Shown: positions 12,401 to 22,495 of the stretch, in pieces
How the letters are laid out: each line of letters begins with the position of its first letter
Numbering within the stretch: the stretch's first letter is position 1
Assembly (NCBI GenBank): GCA_963513935.1
Contig: OY740777.1
Span: forward strand, 15,549,092-15,613,091
Direction: 5' to 3'
Source of the DNA: Aphrophora alni
Lineage: Eukaryota; Arthropoda; Insecta; Hemiptera; Aphrophoridae
DNA length: 64,000 nucleotides
Made by a program: the position numbers and the translations under genes
The notes under the pieces: model-generated
The model's input: the letters and a program-made list of their open reading frames with translations, nothing else
The model's database searches: none
What the model was told of the DNA's origin: nothing

Positions 12401-12754
12401 TGGGGCTTAAAGAGTTCCTACTGATCCTGCACATCCTTAACTTTACTACCATTATGAATTGTGTCCTGTTTTTCACGGATAAATATCGTACAACGAAAAG
12501 AGCAGCAGCAGGCAATTTTATTTAGATTCTCTTTTTAAATTCAAAATGAAATTTAATTTCAAACTTCAATTCTTACGAAATAAGAATGATTTCTAAGTAT
12601 TGGACAAGATTACTCAAATAAATTTAAATTTAAAAAAAGCCTGTTATATACTCTTTTTTTTTAGAATTTGGTAACATTTTGGGGGAAATACATCTTCATT
12701 AAAGGCATGTACTTTAATTTGTTTAGTTTTTTTTTAATGCTTTTTTTCTAATTT
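9441..12754. other. Long AT-rich interval, nothing recognised
   Basis: Short open frames exist on the minus strand (10,657-10,857; 11,186-11,413; 11,502-11,780), but none shows a domain, a coding-like composition or a conserved partner elsewhere in the window. Homopolymer A and T runs lie near 12,001 and 12,060. Confidence 0.4.
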
Positions 12755-12975
12755 ATTTAAAGGCAAAAACCTCTTGGTCATAATGGTCTTTATAAAAAAG
12801 AAAGAAGAAATCTTAAAAAACTCTCCTAACCTTCAAATAAACTAATCGTGTCAGATTCGGAAAAGATCAACATTTGGTTAAGATCACCTAATGGGAAGTA
12901 TGTTAGAGAAGGTTCTAACCCAACAATTTATGAAAAAGATTGTAGATCTGGCTATGTTCATTTGGGATCGCCAAG
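12755..12975 (-). repeat. Family A short interspersed repeat, copy 3
   Basis: On the minus strand it reads AGATCTACAATCTTTTTCAT, GTTGGGTTAGAACCTTCTCT, TCTGACACGATTAGTTTATT, AGGTTAGGAGAGTTTTTT and the hallmark GACCAAGAGGTTTTTGCCTTT. One of the fuller copies; upstream of it, GCGGTGAGTGAGTGAAGAAG resembles the 5' flank of the 58-kb copy. Confidence 0.65.
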
Positions 12976-15193
12976 CCTTTAAGACCTTCTTCACTCACTC
13001 ACCGCAGATACTCACATTTCACTAGATTTACAGAATTCAATTGTTCAAATCACGAAACACACTGAACTTTCATTTGCACGATTGTCATAGGATTAAACAG
13101 CACAACAATGGTTACTCAATTATAAATAAAACTTAATAACAGCTGTTTCATGCACCTACAATGTTTCCGTAAGTAACCTTATTAATTTGAAACGTACAAT
13201 GACTTCATTGACACCCTGTAGTATGACCATTATGTTGTAGTAGCTAAATTATTGCAGCGGATGTATATTAAACAATCAAAAAGCAGTGAATATACAAAAA
13301 GTTTTAATATTGCGTAACAATTCTCTACTTAAAAATAAATTATACAGAGTTGTGTAAATACGCGATTATTTCTTAGTGATGTCATATAATAATAAATATT
13401 AAAAATACATATCAATTTAAACTATGTGATATAGAAATACAGATGATCAAGTTATGAAAATAACCTCTTACGTTTGTTTGGTTATGTTTATAAATTTTAA
13501 TAGAATTATTGTTTTTCACCCTCGTTTAATATAAACGGCAATTTTCGTTTAAAAATTAATTTTAAGCCAAATATCTTACATCATTATTTCACTAATTAAT
13601 AAATGTCTTTAAGGGTAAAATATTGATCAATATTTTCGCTGTGTACACGTGTTATTTATCTGTGAATTTTTAATTTTTTTAACATCGATGTTATCTTTAG
13701 CACAATTTTTAGAAGAGATTTCAAACAAAACGTTGTTATATTCGTGGATTAGTTTTACTTTCATTGGGTAATTTTGTCTGGATTGGTTTCATTTCTTACG
13801 ATGAATGGCAAGGTTTAAAGAGTAAATTATACTTTATTTTTAATATATTCTAGATACGCAAATCTAAAACAGTCAATTAAATCTATATAACTGTTTGACT
13901 ATTTTAAAATTATTAGATATGATTCATATTTGACAAGTGGTAAACGTTTCCTTCAACAAGAACGACGCAACCCGCGTGAATGTAATGCAACATTAGTTGC
14001 ATCACATGCTTTGCAGGCGTTTAAAACAATAATATAAATTCCAATAGACAATAACATACGCTATTCAGTGTATTACTTAATAGATATTATTGGTTGTATA
14101 GAGAAATGTGATTGTCAATAAATCAGTGTGAAATTATTCGAGGATTTATCGGTTACGTCGTCCTTGAGATTATCAGTCAAATAATGTAAATAAATATGAA
14201 TACTTTCTTAAATTTATAAAAAATATTTAAATAGAGCCTTAATTTGCTTAACACTTTATAAACCCAAATATTATTGATTTAAATATAGTTTTCATTGACA
14301 GGTAATTTTGTTATTATTTTTGAACTGTAATTTTCAAAATAGAAAATTAGGTGTTTAAAGCGTATGACGACGGCAAAATGAGAATGGATTGTCAATTCCT
14401 CAAAATTTACACTATGTTCTTTTTAAAATCATTCTTTTCATATCCTCACTAAAAACCAACTAGCCCATTTATGTCAATCTATTTTTCTGGAAAGCGATTT
14501 TTAAGAAACTGTGTACCAGCTGTTTAAATTGTAATTTTAACCAGATTTATTATTTTCTCTGACTATTTAATTACTGAATTATGCATTACAATAATTGTAG
14601 TAGAATCAGCTAGTTTTTATCTGTTAAAAACAAATAAGTATAAATTTTAGTTCTACATAAGCACACATTATGCCTAATTAAGGTTTTAACTTGGTGCAGT
14701 AATGGGGAAAACTGAAAATCGCCTTTAAAATGCACCAAAGATCAAATTTTCTAAAGTATAAACGCTTTTAATTTCTAGTAAAGTAAATTTATTTAAAAAA
14801 ATGCAAGAATACAAAATTTTCAAAATGTTTTCAAAAATCTATAATTAATATTGGTTGCAATAAGAAATTTTAGAATTAGCTGCAATAATGAAAAATTGTA
14901 GCTGATTTTCAAAGTCTGTTAACGAATTATAAAATACTTTAATTTCGTTATAATGAAACTAAAATTTTCATGGAATAAATAGTTTATAAAACTAAAACAA
15001 CTCCCGCGATGAAATGACCACCCTGTACATTCGGTGTCCTTTACCACCAACACGGAGTGATAAGATAAAGTCTATTTTAATAAAATGATTGCATTTATAA
15101 AATAAAAACTGAATTGTAAAAATAATTTTACACTTTTGTTTACTATATCAAAAGAAACTGTAATTGTGTAACGTGGGAAATAATTAAGAAACC
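12976..15193. other. AT-rich interval, nothing recognised
   Basis: No domain or repeat pairing was noticed. A GC-richer patch near 15,000-15,060 has no recognisable content. Confidence 0.4.
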
Positions 15194-15975
15194 ACCACAA
15201 ATGAAAGATTTCAATTTTAAATATTTGAGCTTTTAATTAAATCCGTAATAAAGGAAAGAGTTGTTCAAATTTATAATTTAATATTTTCTTTCCGCGAAAA
15301 AATTGTAAAGTCAATACAAATTTGCCTTCATTAAAATGACGCCTGTATTACCTGTATACCTTAACTTGGCGTCTGGACCCGGACCGTCACCCCCTCGCTC
15401 CCTTCCTCACCCAGCTGTTTCCGTGATGAGTCACCTACTAGCGTTGACACTGCACTGTTTAACTTTTTTATGGGAGACATAATTTTAAATTTTTTTCAGC
15501 ATTGTTAAAATGTTTAGGATAATACAAGCAAATTGATACCAAATACGACACAAATGTATGTAAATAGTACGTAAACATGTAAATAATAAGTATGTGATTA
15601 TGCAAAAAGTAGATGTGTAAAGAGCTTTCTACTGGCGGCTTTTACAAACGGAATAGTGTCGTGTTTGGTATCAATTTGTTTCTAATTTTTTAAACATTTT
15701 AAATATGCTGAAAAAATTTAAAATTGTGTCTCCCATAAAAAAGTTAAATAGTGCAGTGTTGCTCATAAAGTTAAAAGTTAACGCTAGTAGGTGACTCATC
15801 GCTGAAACAGCTGAGTGAGGAAGGGAACGACGGGGAGGGCGGTTCCGGCCGCTCGCAGGTAGCCAAGGGTTCAGACGCCAAGTTTCTGTATACAGACTAT
15901 AGTGCGGAAACCCAGCACACCGTTGTAAAGCGTAGAGTAAAAGATTGTGTATTCTGTCAGTCTAACGTAACAATG
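15194..15975 (+). repeat. Family D dispersed repeat, copy 1, interrupted by a fold-back insertion
   Basis: The flanks of the fold-back element at 15,352-15,894 match 41,345-41,560 in order. The left part (AAATATTTGAGCTTTTAATTAA, AATTGTAAAGTCAATA, CCTTCATTAAAATGA) matches 41,345-41,475. The right part (AGTAAAAGATTGTGTATT, CTGTCAGTCTAACGTAACAATG) matches 41,525-41,560. Only a short stretch separates the same two parts at 41 kb, so that copy approximates the empty site. A third partial copy is at 30,765-30,870. Confidence 0.6.
15352..15894. mobile_element. Fold-back element with arms of about 200 bp
   Basis: Left end CTGTATACC, right end GTATACAG. The arms pair over roughly 200 bp. Examples are AACTTGGCGTCTG near 15,364 with CAGACGCCAAGTT near 15,872, TGAGTCACCTACTAGCGTT near 15,427 with AACGCTAGTAGGTGACTCAT near 15,780, and ATGGGAGACA near 15,470 with TGTCTCCCAT near 15,728. 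The loop is about 100 bp. The outer arms are clearly more GC-rich than the surroundings. No coding capacity. Insertion into a family D copy supports mobility; no clear target-site duplication was found. Confidence 0.7.
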
Positions 15976-16644
15976 TTCAATAACGTACAAGGACATACCA
16001 AACATTGAATTTTGGACTTTGACGCTTATGTTCTAAATTTGTAGCAATGTACATGTATGGAAAGTGTACATTATTAAATATAACTCGATTCAAAAACTTC
16101 TCATTAGCTTCAATTTCATCAAATACGTCCATAAAACAGTGATAAATATTAAGGTTATCTACTGGACGTTAAGATACAATAACTGAAGTGTATAACCTGT
16201 AAAACGTTTCTTACAAGTACTGTTTCCACAGGGTGTGATAACAATTTGAAACCCCTTAATGAATTTATAGACTTATTGTAAGTTTTATTGAATGACCAAT
16301 AAATAATCCAAGGAATACAATGTTTGTATATTAAATCATTTACTAGTAGGTGTGCCTAATTTTTCCTTTTAATTTACAAGTATTTGTTTGTGTTGGAAAA
16401 GATTTATGATTTTGTTTATGTAAATTGTGAATGTGGGTAAAATAAAAAATAAATAAAATTTGAATTTAAAAAAAAAATACTCAGGTAATCGCAAAAAATC
16501 GACTCTCGTTTTTAGACTAATCTTAACGTTGCTTGGACTATGGGAATCGAAAAAATAAAGCCGTCGGCCTGTAGACGTTGTCATCTGTACCTAAACATTA
16601 CAGCGGACTTAAAATTTAAGATAGGAACATGATTTTAGTAGGGG
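15976..16644. other. AT-rich interval, nothing recognised
   Basis: Nothing beyond short uncharacterised frames. Confidence 0.35.
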
Positions 16645-17260
16645 ATTATAGTGTGCTCATTATGAAATTCAGAACAATCGAACTGAAAGTATCAATAAAA
16701 AGTTTAAAATATAATTTTGTTCATATCTCATGTGTTATCCTACTAAAACTATAATAAATTAAATACAAATCTCCAGGATTCAACTCTGCATGCAATGATG
16801 CCAACCACACATCTCTACGACGACAAAAAGCGAAGTTATTCTCAAAAATGTAATTTCGAACTCGGAAAGATATATTCGTGTAGTTGAGACATCCGGTATG
16901 ACCGCACCGAGACAAGTGTAGCGAGTGAAGGCTCCTTCATAGATGTACAGTTTCGAGGCCAGCTAGTGCTGAGATACTTAACGAGCGAAACGAGTGAAGA
17001 CTTTTCAGTATATACACATCTTCAAAGAAAGTAGTGATATAACAATTTTGAGGATCAGACAACCTGTATAACATTCTACTTCTTTATCTACCAATACAAT
17101 TTAATATTTCCCACAAGGCCTAATACATCAACTTTAGAGTATTACATTTAGAAGATCTGCTTGTTTGTAAGCTTCAGCTGGTAAAGTATCATGATGGCAC
17201 CCTCCAAATTGTTTTTCTTTTAACCAATGACTCTAATCGGAATTTTCGTTTGAGGAATTA
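16645..17260 (+). repeat. Family C dispersed repeat, copy 2
   Basis: Collinear with 5925-6560: TTCATATCTCATG, ATTCAACTCTGCATG, ACGAGCGAAACGAGTGAAGA, TCTTTATCTACCAATACA, TTACATTTAGAAGATCTGC and TATCATGATGGCACCC. The repeated ACGAGCGAAACGAGTGAA words make the centre internally repetitive. Confidence 0.6.
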
Positions 17261-17322
17261 CTGAAATTCTAGTGGCCTGGTACGTCAGGTACTCAATAAG
17301 CCTATTGCCTTCCCCTATGTTC

Positions 17323-17475
17323 ACTATATACAGACCCCAGTGTCTCTGAGAAGCTCGAGGATTTTGTGTAGGGAGTTGCTATCAATATTTATATCTGGTT
17401 TCTAATGTTCAAAGAGACTCCTTCTTTTGGACTTCAGTGTCAGATAATATCTGTGCTACACGATCTTCAGGTGTG
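17323..17475 (-). pseudogene. Possible 3' end of a LINE ORF2
   Basis: The minus strand reads EDRVAQILSDTEVQKKESL, a stop, then KPDINIDSNSLHKILELL and RDTGVCI followed by stops. The last part resembles the short helical tail (LLxFLRxTGL) that ends many RNase H-bearing LINE ORF2 proteins. No zinc motif or RNase H core is readable, so the assignment rests on one short tail and is weak. Confidence 0.25.
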
Positions 17476-17752
17476 AGTTAGAATTAAAATAATCGGCGAA
17501 TCCGAGTATCAAAATCCTCGGAACGTTCCGATTATTACAATCCTCGGATTCGGAATGAAATATTCGTAACTAGGAACAAGGAGACTATATTATATTTGTT
17601 AGTAATTCGCTGATTAGTAAAGCTGAGTTCGAATCCGATGCGCAAATTCATTCTGCGCAGATACTCGAATTCGAAATATTCATCCGAATATTGAAATAAT
17701 TTGAAACCGATTAGTTCGATTATCCACTTCACCCGAGTATCAACATCGCTAG
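17470..17752. mobile_element. hAT-like palindromic patch rich in TCGAATCCGA-type words
   Basis: Dense, mutually complementary words (GAATCCGAGTATC, CCTCGGATTCGG, TTCGAATCCGATGCG, ATACTCGAATTCGAA, CCCGAGTATCAACATCGCTA) fill the interval. The minus-strand right end TAGCGATGTTGATACTCGGG looks like a hAT terminal repeat. I could not find the matching left terminus or an 8-bp duplication, so this is probably a truncated non-autonomous element. Confidence 0.35.
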
Positions 17753-17907
17753 TCTTATGTACAAGACGACAATTAAATGAGACTTGCAGCCCCGTTATTT
17801 AAATGACTCCGGATTTGGCCATGTCCTGTAATCGTAGCAACGACCTGTCTCAGTGACTTCCTGTTATACTGAATCAGCACCTTTGTAAGGAAGACCATAC
17901 AAGGTAA

Positions 17908-18522
17908 AGGCCTTTTCACACCGGCGTACTGAACGTCCTGGACGTTTGGTACGTTTTTGTCAAAACAAATCGCTGCCCATGCTATCAAATGAGACGGTTC
18001 ACACCGCGCGACTAGAACGTTCCGAACGTCCTGGACGTCCGCGACGGTTTTAGGAGGATCGCTCGGCGAGTGATTTTCCACAAACGTCCAGCCCGTCCAC
18101 GGCCTAGCGCATGCGCAATGAACACTTCAGAACCACGTGCTCCTATCATGTGATTTTTCTTACCTTAAACAAATATCGAGTCTCTCTTTGTTAGTAATTT
18201 TGCATCTCTATAGTTAATGTCGGTTTTTCTGATATCAACATCGATCATTGACAATACTTCTTCAAACTGATCGGGAGTTAATCTAAAATAAGTTCTGAAC
18301 CTATCTTCATGCAGCTCCAGATCATGCATCAAGTGATGGTATTCTCCAAACCTCTTCCGTTTTTTTATTTATGGCGAATTTACTTCTTTTTGTTAACGAA
18401 TATAATAATACTAAGTCATCATTACTATCACTACTCGACTTGTTCATCCACGGAACAGAAAACCCGGTCTCACACCAAGGAACTGGCGGAAAAGACATCT
18501 TTACACCGGTGTGAAAAGGCCT
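17908..18522 (-). mobile_element. PIF/Harbinger-derived element with TAA target-site duplication
   Basis: A 615-bp segment with terminal inverted repeats AGGCCTTTTCACACCGG (left) and CCGGTGTGAAAAGGCCT (right), flanked on both sides by TAA (17,905-17,907 and 18,523-18,525), the 3-bp duplication used by PIF/Harbinger. Subterminal copies of GAACGTCCTGGACGT (about 17,931 and 18,016) are plausible transposase-binding sites. It carries a broken transposase N-terminus on the minus strand, so it is an internally deleted derivative of an autonomous element. GC and CpG content at the left end are well above the surroundings. Confidence 0.8.
18165..18447 (-). pseudogene. Harbinger-type transposase, N-terminal fragment with frameshift
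   Basis: From ATG at 18,447 the minus strand reads MNKSSSDSNDDLVLLYSLTK and on to an INKK at a run of seven A. There the frame shifts and continues as KRKRFGEYHHLMHDLELHED, RFRTYFRLTPDQFEEVLSMI and further to TAA at 18,165. The acidic/serine N-terminus followed by GEYHxLxxDLxxHxxRFxxYFRLxxxxFxxVL is characteristic of HARBI1-like transposases. Those proteins normally run to about 350-450 aa with a DDE nuclease domain, absent here. Removing one A in the homopolymer would join the two frames, so the shift may be a mutation or a sequencing error. Without the catalytic domain it cannot transpose. Family assignment is confident. Confidence 0.7.
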
Positions 18523-19019
18523 TAATACATCATAACAATGTCATTGGAACGACATTTGAGCTTGATTATTATTTGGTTTTTTATGTATGAAACAAATTGG
18601 TGCAATAATTTATGCAAAGTTTTAATTTTCATGTTAGTTATATTCTAATTAATTTAATAAACAATCAGAGTTTGATAACAATTATTAGTTTAAATGTAAG
18701 TCAAGAGAAGTTTAAAACAAGTTCCCATTGCTGCCAACGTAACAACTTCATAATTTAATTAAACTTGTACAACTGCAAGTCAACCACAATGTTGCTTTAT
18801 ACAGAGTGATTGGAAAGTCGCGTAGAAATCCAGAAAATAATAACCTACAGTAATTTAATTCGAATATGATATTACACCGATTTTATTCTTCAAAATATTT
18901 CGATCATGCCTTTTATTGAGTCGTGGTTTTGTATTTTTGTAACTTTCAGTTGCAGAAACAAACATTCTCACTCGTATAACAAACACACAGAACACAATTC
19001 TCACAAAAAATACGCCTAA

Positions 19020-19064
19020 GTATCAGACGCGTTTCAACGACAAGGTCGTCCTCTTCAGTGATAC
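19020..19064 (-). ncRNA. Hammerhead-like ribozyme motif, left arm
   Basis: Mirror copy, on the minus strand, of the motif at 19,135-19,179 with identical sequence, so the fold-back carries two hammerhead-like cores head to head on opposite strands. Confidence 0.35.
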
Positions 19065-19134
19065 ACGAGCTACACCAATTAAACTATAACTCCGTGATAA
19101 CTCAGTGAGTTATAGTTTGATTGGTGTAGCTCGT

Positions 19135-19179
19135 GTATCACTGAAGAGGACGACCTTGTCGTTGAAACGCGTCTGATAC
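19135..19179 (+). ncRNA. Hammerhead-like ribozyme motif, right arm
   Basis: Order of elements: GTATCA (stem I, 5' strand), CTGAAGA (fits the hammerhead box CUGANGA), a hairpin GACGAC-CTT-GTCGTT (stem II), GAAAC, GCGTC, then TGATAC, which pairs perfectly with GTATCA. GAAAC-GC-GTC fits a very short stem III ending in UH. In known families, short-stem III hammerheads occur in Penelope-like elements and retrozymes. Caveat: one unpaired G separates CTGAAGA from stem II, and the closing pair is G-U rather than G-C, so activity is uncertain and cleavage is inference. Confidence 0.35.
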
Positions 19180-19225
19180 TTAGGCGTATTTTTTGTGAGA
19201 ATTGTGTTCTGTGTGTTTGTTATAC

Positions 19226-21426
19226 TGTATTATTTTTCTCATAAGTCAAGCTCAACATTTAATATATTCTAACTCGTTACCTAATAAAGCAAAGGAAAAT
19301 CAAGCTAAAAAAATAATTAATTTTCACCAAAAATTTAGATACGGTACAGAAAATGAACAAATAAAAATAATTGTTAGTTAATGCTTTCACTTGCTCTTCT
19401 TTCCCTATAAATGCATCAAGTTATAAAGTATTTGATTAAAACCGAGTTTTTAAGAAAGCCTGATTAATGTACCGTGTATTTATATTCAAAACCTTTTACA
19501 CACGGGTTTTTGTTATTAATTTTCTAATTTCACTAAAATCTAACCTAAATAGATACAGTAAATTAAAAAAATACGACTTAAACAATAGCTTCATGTCGTA
19601 TTTAAAAATAAATAAATAAAAAAAAACCGATAACCTAACTCACTAACCAGAATTTTAGGACGATGGCAACCAATATTTTGTTTGAATCCTTAACCAGAAT
19701 TTCATCAAAATCGTGCCAGCAGTTTGATAAAGTTGTATTTTTTGTTTTTTCCTATCTCCAAAATTTAAGTTATGTTTTTTTTATCTTTTGTTATGGTCAA
19801 AATATGCTCACAGCAAATTTTATAAAACCAGTCAACGCGTTTGCGCAGTGGAGCACAAATAGACGACGACAAGACAAATTTAATCAAACAGTAAAACCAA
19901 TATCTTATTTAATAAAAGAATATTGTAATAGATCGTAAATTAAATTACAATTATTAATAATAATCTTTACAACTCTTTAATTATATAATAGACTACTGTT
20001 ATGCTTTAGAAGTCAAAGTCAAAGATTATTACATTATTAAAACAAGAGGAACTTGAACTAATATAAATCCTATTAAGTCTCCTTCAAATTAAGACTGGTA
20101 ATCTGTTTACAGATTCCTTGTACAGAGAAATTTAATTAAGAAAATCATCTATTTTATGTTGTTTGTAGTATCAAACAAAGGCAAAAATTGAATTTGTTTC
20201 CGAAATTAATTAAAAAATAAACATCTTAAATTGCAGAGTGTGTGTCACACTCTGTAATGAAATTATAAACATTACAGTGGGCGTAACTAGATATAATATT
20301 ACATACTTATTTTCTAATTTAATACAAAAGTACCAACTTTTGAAATTATATTAAAGTTGATTGCAATCGTAAACTTTAACTTTACATAATTCTGCTTTTG
20401 AACTATTTATTGGATTGTGTTCCACGTCTACAGCATATAACTTTTTATAATTCTTTAATTTTTACTTTCTCGGAAATATGTTGTAGCAAACAAAATTGAG
20501 TCGAATGTTTCTGAATTTAGCGTTTTGAGGTCGCTTGAGTCCAGATAAGTATCGTTTTTTAAGGCTGTCTGTTGTCTGTGCAGTCCTTGTTCAACAGTTA
20601 AAAGCATTATTGTTAGTCGCCATGTATATCTAGTGAGGTATATTTTTTTTAAATAACTAACAATTTAGTATAAATGTCATCACAAAATAACAGTTATCTC
20701 AAAATACGTTATATACAAACATTTTTCGAATGTCTCAAAAATGATGGCTCTACAATACATGGTAACAACCCCCCCCCCCAAAGATCATGGATTTGTTATA
20801 AAATTCGTATCCCCCCCTCCCCCAATTGCTTGCGATTTCGTTCTAAGTTTATAGAAATGTGAAGATTACTAACTCAAACCTGTGTGCATAATCACATTTA
20901 AAAAATGTTCATTTTAGGAATAATTACCAAAAAACACAAATAATTTGATGGGCGTTATTAAAAGCTATATTTTAGTCTAATACGATTTAGTCTGAGGATG
21001 TGCTTATATTACAGGCGATGCGAGTTTAGGCTCTTATTTATAAACATATATTATATTCTTCCGTAGATATGATTCTATATATAGCCCTTTATTCCCAAAA
21101 TTTTGGATGGGGAACGCCAAAAGGTATAAACCAGTTTAGGTTAAAAGAACTATTTTTTAAACTTATCTACCCTATTTATTTCCCAAAATATGGGATCTCT
21201 CAATATATCCAAATTATTTTAGCCAAGAAATAGAAAGACCCACTTTTTCTATCTCTGTGTGTGGGTAGATATAAAGTATACTCTACCTCCAGACAGAATG
21301 AGTATACTGGAATTATTCATGGTTCATTTTCACTACATAATTCACATTTTTGTTGACGATTAGTTTTGTGTATGGGTGAGGGGTAGAGTTTCACAGGTAT
21401 CAATCAATTCTAACCGCGCCCCCGAA
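19226..21426. other. AT-rich interval, nothing recognised
   Basis: Contains a short perfect hairpin (CAGAGTGTG-TGT-CACACTCTG, near 20,235) and C-rich tracts near 20,770 and 20,811. The 91-codon frame 19,663-19,938 and the 62-codon frame 20,674-20,862 have no recognisable domain. Confidence 0.4.

Positions 21427-21491
<65 letters not shown>
21427..21491. repeat. (TA)n microsatellite
   Basis: About 60 bp of nearly pure TA dinucleotides. Confidence 0.95.
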
Positions 21492-21493
<2 letters not shown>

Positions 21494-21739
21494 TATTCTG
21501 CATAGGACTTTACGATCCATGCTGAAAGTAAATTTTCACACCCCTTTAAATTGGTTATTAAATAAGATAGCTAAAGACGATAAAAGCATCTTGTTTTGTA
21601 AGTAGGAGGCTCTTATATGAACTCTCATTTTCAATTTTTTGTCTTAAGAGATTTGAGGCGGGAAGAAAGTTAAAAATATAAAATGGGACATATATCACGT
21701 GGCATAGCATTTTAAAGAGCTTAGTAAAAAAATGGAATG

Positions 21740-21964
21740 AAAGAAAATTCCCCAAAACCACAATACAAATCTAACAACACAAAGGCTGTAGAGTTTATTT
21801 TACCTTATGTACATTTCAATAGCACTGCTATCATCTTCAGCTATATGTGTGTATTGTACCTCTGAAGATAATAGCAGTGCTATTGAATTGTACATAAGGT
21901 AGATAAACATAACTATACAGTCTTTGTGTTGTTAGTGTTTTATTGTGGTTTGTGAAATTTTCTT
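21740..21964. mobile_element. Fold-back element of about 225 bp with CTGAAGA-stem-GAAA cores
   Basis: The left arm (about 21,740-21,840) and right arm (about 21,861-21,964) pair across most of their length, for example CTAACAACACAAAG with CTTTGTGTTGTTAG and ACCTTATGTACA with TGTACATAAGGT. The right arm, plus strand, reads TACCT-CTGAAGA-T-AATAGC-AGT-GCTATT-GAAT with AGGTA downstream able to pair with TACCT. The left arm, minus strand, has the same core with GAAA but has lost the outer pairing. Geometry (one unpaired base, 6-bp stem, 3-nt loop) is identical to the element at 19 kb although the stem sequences differ. Confidence 0.7.
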
Positions 21965-22491
21965 ACACTATTGTAATTTTATTGTATTTTCACCAAACTG
22001 CTCTAGTGATTCATATGGCAAGAAAATGTCATGAAAAAGATTTCTGTTAGAACAAAAGAAGAAATGATTTTTAAAATTGTTTTGAACTATCTACATACAT
22101 TGACGTTCTTGGCTGCCATTCTGATTTGGATTGTTTGTATTTTATTTGTTTGATATCATATCTCTCGTGACACCAAAACCTGTGAAAGTAAGTAGGCTAG
22201 TAAAGGACCACAATACCGTATTTTAAAACGTTTAGTTCCCTACCTACCCAATTAGTAGCTAAAATCCAAAATTAATACTTATTGAGGTAACATCTCTTAC
22301 CTGAGAAGAATATAAAATAATGTTATGATTGGGGATGCAATATCGTTTTAAGCTATCTAAATACAATCTCGTTAACATGCGCCCATTTACTTATTGTCGT
22401 TAATAAAAACTATTTCAAGTAATTTTTCTTGTCTTATCAAACGTGTATGTATCACATAATTCCCTTTTAAAATTTTTCACTTACCCTCTAG
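21965..22491. other. AT-rich interval, nothing recognised
   Basis: No feature was recognised. Confidence 0.35.
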
Positions 22492-22495
22492 TCTC

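Larger units (their letters stand above)
18974..19225. mobile_element. Near-perfect 252-bp fold-back element
   Basis: Arms of about 119 bp (18,974-19,092 and 19,107-19,225) pair with a single mismatch (AATTAAAC against AATCAAAC), around a 14-nt loop. Such identity implies a very recent origin, gene conversion or an inverted-repeat assembly artefact. Each arm contains a CTGAAGA-stem-GAAACGCGTC motif, described separately. No coding capacity and no clear target-site duplication. A transcript would form one long hairpin. Confidence 0.85.

Noticed and set aside
19663..19938. 91-codon frame with a basic patch near its C-terminus
   Set aside because: No recognisable domain, and the first half is AT-rich hydrophobic sequence typical of non-coding DNA.
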